A stretch of DNA of 64,000 nucleotides from Sphingomonas cremea (GTDB lineage: Bacteria > Pseudomonadota > Alphaproteobacteria > Sphingomonadales > Sphingomonadaceae): contig NZ_JAKFGM010000001.1 in assembly GCF_021502585.1 (NCBI RefSeq), forward strand, positions 992,001 through 1,056,000. Reading direction: 5' to 3'. Under the pieces are notes generated by a model that worked only from the letters and a program-made list of their open reading frames with translations, was not told where the DNA came from and did not search any database. This document shows positions 61,754-64,000 of this stretch, in pieces. The translations under genes were made by a program, and so were the position numbers. Positions within the stretch are counted from its first letter, which is position 1; every line of letters starts with the position of its first letter.

Positions 61754-62056
61754 ATGATCGCACGGAGATGGCATGGCCGCGTCCCCGCCGCAAAGGCGGA
61801 GGAATATCTGGAGCTGATGGCGACCGTCGGGCTTCCCGACTATCGCTCGACCGAGGGCAACCGCGGCGCATTGTGCCTGCATCGCCAGGAGGGTGACATC
61901 GTCCATGTGGAAATGTTCACCCTCTGGGAGGATGAAGCAGCGATCCACCGCTTTGCCGGGCATGATATGACCCGCGCCAAATATTATGATTTCGACCCGG
62001 CATTCCTGCTCGAACTGGAGCCGGAGGTAGTGCACTTCGACATCATCGAAGGTTGA
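61754..62056 (+). CDS. Antibiotic biosynthesis monooxygenase-like small protein
   Basis: 100 residues of a ferredoxin-like dimeric fold: MIARRWHGRVPAAKAEEYLELM and ALCLHRQEGDIVHVEMFTLWEDEAAIHRFAGHD. The family is the ABM/stress-response barrel group; activity not predictable. It follows 6 nt after the previous gene. The C-terminal FHFDIIEG-type end is normal. Confidence 0.75.
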   Translation: MIARRWHGRVPAAKAEEYLELMATVGLPDYRSTEGNRGALCLHRQEGDIVHVEMFTLWEDEAAIHRFAGHDMTRAKYYDFDPAFLLELEPEVVHFDIIEG

Positions 62057-62137
62057 ACTTCGCGCTCAATTGCGGACGAGGGACGGCTCGCCTATAGCCG
62101 CCCCTCTTCTCGTTTCTTGCCGGAGTCTTCAGCACCT

Positions 62138-62920
62138 ATGGTTCGTCGCCGCCAGATATACGAAGGTAAGGCCAAGATCCTTTACGAAGGCCCCGAGCCC
62201 GGTACGCTTATCCAATATTTCAAGGACGACGCGACGGCGTTCAACGCCCAGAAACGCGGCACGATCAGCGGCAAGGGCGTGCTCAACAACCGCATCTCGG
62301 AGCATATCTTCGTCGCGCTGCAAACAATCGGCGTCCCAACCCACTTCATCCGCCGCATCAACATGCGGGAACAGCTGGTCCGCCAGGTTGAAATCGTGCC
62401 GATCGAGGTGGTCGTGCGCAATGTCGCCGCCGGCTCGCTTTCGAAGCGGTTGGGGATCGAAGAAGGCACGCAACTGCCCCGCACGATTATCGAATATTAT
62501 TACAAGGACGATGCGCTGGGCGATCCGATGATCGCCGACGAGCATATCGCCTGCTTCGGCTGGGCCAGCCAGGACGAGATGAACGACATCGCCGACATGG
62601 CGATCCGCGTGAACGATTTCATGTGCGGACTGTTCGCCGGCATCGGCATTCGCCTGGTCGACTTCAAGCTGGAGTTCGGTCGGCTCTATGACGGCGATTT
62701 CAGCCGCATCATCCTGGCCGATGAGATTTCGCCGGATGGCTGCCGCCTTTGGGACATGAAGTCGAACGAAAAGCTCGACAAGGATCGCTTCCGCCAGAAT
62801 CTCGGCGGCGAGGCCGAGGCTTATCAGGAAGTTGCCCGCCGGCTCGGCCTGCTGCCTGAGGACAGCGAGGAAAGCGCCGTCCTCGATCTCGACAGCCACC
62901 GCAAGAAGCGGGGGCGTTAG
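62138..62920 (+). CDS. purC: Phosphoribosylaminoimidazole-succinocarboxamide synthase
   Basis: Purine biosynthesis step joining aspartate to CAIR. 260 residues from ATG 62138, family length. Motifs: [49 protein letters not shown] and KLEFGR...[12 protein letters not shown] are all present. The C-terminal ~25 residues ([19 protein letters not shown]) are an acidic-basic tail beyond the core. A frame starting at 62117 lacks a ribosome-binding site. Confidence 0.97.
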   Translation: MVRRRQIYEGKAKILYEGPEPGTLIQYFKDDATAFNAQKRGTISGKGVLNNRISEHIFVALQTIGVPTHFIRRINMREQLVRQVEIVPIEVVVRNVAAGSLSKRLGIEEGTQLPRTIIEYYYKDDALGDPMIADEHIACFGWASQDEMNDIADMAIRVNDFMCGLFAGIGIRLVDFKLEFGRLYDGDFSRIILADEISPDGCRLWDMKSNEKLDKDRFRQNLGGEAEAYQEVARRLGLLPEDSEESAVLDLDSHRKKRGR

Positions 62921-62928
62921 ACCGGGAC

Positions 62929-64000
62929 ATGGCGCTGCCCCGCGTTCGGGTGGTGACGCTCAACGCGGCGCTTGGCCCCCTCGACTATCGGGTTCCAGAT
63001 GGGATGGCGGTTGAGCCGGGCAGAGTGGTCGTCGCACCGCTCGGCCCGCGACAGCTAATCGGCGTTGCCTGGGAAGCCGATCGGCTCAAGACCGAAGAAG
63101 TCGGCGACAACCGACTGCGGCCTCTGGCCGGGCTGGTAGGTGTCCCGCCAATCCCCGCTCCTCTCCGCCGTCTGTGCGAATGGACGGCGGACTATTATCT
63201 TTCCCCGCTCGCAGCGGTCCTTCGAATGGTGATGCCATCGTCAGCAGCCCTGGCCGGTCCGCGACGGCTGGTCGAATATCACTCTACCGGCGCCGTCCCT
63301 CCCCGCCTCACCCCGCAACGGGAGCAAGCGCTGAGCAGGATCGACGGCCGGCAAGGCACAGTCCGAGAGCTTGCCGCCCATGCCGAGGTCAGCGAGGCGG
63401 TTATGCGCGGGCTGGTGCACGCCGGCGCACTTGAACGGATTGAGGTCGACGGAGACCAACCATTTCCTGCCCCTGACCCTGGCTTTGCACCGCCATTACT
63501 AAATGCCGAGCAGCTGCAGGCGTCGGACAGCCTGAAACAAGCGATCGGACGGGGTTTCGACCCGATCCTGCTCGACGGAGTGACCGGATCAGGCAAGACG
63601 GAAGTCTATTTCGAAGCGATCGCCGAAGCGATCAGGCAGGGCAAGCAGGTGCTGGTCCTATTGCCCGAGATAGCATTGACCGAACCGTTCCTTACCCGCT
63701 TCACTGCTCGCTTCGGCTGCGAGCCGGTCACCTGGCATTCGGACCTGCGTTCGTCACAACGCCGTCGCGCCTGGCGCGCGATCGCCAGCGGCGACGCTCG
63801 CGTCGTGGTCGGAGCGCGCTCGTCCCTGTTTCTGCCTTACGCCAAGCTGGGCTTGATCGTGGTCGACGAAGCGCATGAGCCGTCATTCAAGCAGGAAGAG
63901 GGCGTTCAGTATCACGCTAGAGACGTGGCCGTGATGCGCGGGCATTTCGAGGAAATCCCGGTAATCCTCGCCTCCGCCACTCCAGCCATCGAAACGCGGC
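62929..64000 (+). CDS. priA: Primosomal protein N' (PriA helicase), 5' part
   Basis: Starts at ATG 62929 and runs past the right edge (about 357 residues visible). The N-terminal 3'-DNA-binding domain opens ALPRVRVVTLNAALGPLDY, then ADYYLSPLAAVLRMVMPS. The helicase core begins with Walker A GVTGSGKTEVY, followed by LPEIALT, and the DEAH box in IVVDEAHEPSFKQEE. The zinc-binding cysteines would be beyond the edge. Restarts stalled replication forks. Confidence 0.95.
   Translation, partial: MALPRVRVVTLNAALGPLDYRVPDGMAVEPGRVVVAPLGPRQLIGVAWEADRLKTEEVGDNRLRPLAGLVGVPPIPAPLRRLCEWTADYYLSPLAAVLRMVMPSSAALAGPRRLVEYHSTGAVPPRLTPQREQALSRIDGRQGTVRELAAHAEVSEAVMRGLVHAGALERIEVDGDQPFPAPDPGFAPPLLNAEQLQASDSLKQAIGRGFDPILLDGVTGSGKTEVYFEAIAEAIRQGKQVLVLLPEIALTEPFLTRFTARFGCEPVTWHSDLRSSQRRRAWRAIASGDARVVVGARSSLFLPYAKLGLIVVDEAHEPSFKQEEGVQYHARDVAVMRGHFEEIPVILASATPAIETR

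Overview
The window looks like chromosomal DNA from a high-GC alphaproteobacterium of the order Sphingomonadales. The support is the gene content: a tonB-exbB-exbD-exbD cluster, a long TamA/TamB pair, a DUF1285-NudL-cca string, many short conserved-looking proteins of the sphingomonad kind, and intergenic repeats with a GAAAGC core. Genus is not resolvable by eye. I see no tRNA or rRNA gene, CRISPR array, transposase or prophage.

Layout. 0-9.4 kb is nitrogen and carbon metabolism: glnB (PII) and glnA are present but separated by a 3.6-kb block (HTH regulator, msrB, and an epoxide hydrolase-cupin-TMEM175 operon), followed by a double-PilZ protein, a 2-oxoglutarate permease-like MHS transporter and an APC permease. 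9.4-15.6 kb is the tamA-tamB envelope assembly pair. 15.7-18.5 kb holds small unknown genes and an S24-type repressor facing its probable target across a perfect 16-bp palindrome. 18.5-32.6 kb is housekeeping and accessory metabolism (topoisomerase IB, MscS, MaoC, thiolase, MFS, TPR protein, DUF885 hydrolase, PHB depolymerase, ABC exporter). 32.6-40.2 kb carries an S41-like protease, a divergent yczE/mocR pair and a translationally coupled Tat-exported MsrB plus DipZ electron conduit. 40.3-42.8 kb is the TonB energising system with a clear terminator. 43-46.8 kb is folate (folB, folM-like) and the DUF1285-nudL-cca operon. 46.9-56.6 kb has two sulfatases, a MetA-type outer-membrane protein, a GGDEF/EAL protein, parC and marC. 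56.6-58 kb is a run of tiny genes and a degenerate cold-shock protein. 58.1-60.3 kb is an arsenic operon. The window closes with a LysR regulator, three small genes, purC and the start of priA.

The most interesting locus is the arsenic operon. It lacks arsC, arsB/acr3 and arsM inside the window and consists of a 34-codon Cys-rich ORF, arsR, arsI-like, an ArsN/PAT-like acetyltransferase and an aquaporin, all overlapping by 1-8 nt and preceded by two perfect inverted repeats. The gene set points to organoarsenicals rather than inorganic arsenate, and CC motifs recur in three of its products. Other notable points are two genes each broken by one in-frame amber codon, a marC gene whose best start is ATC, and the MsrB-DipZ coupling.
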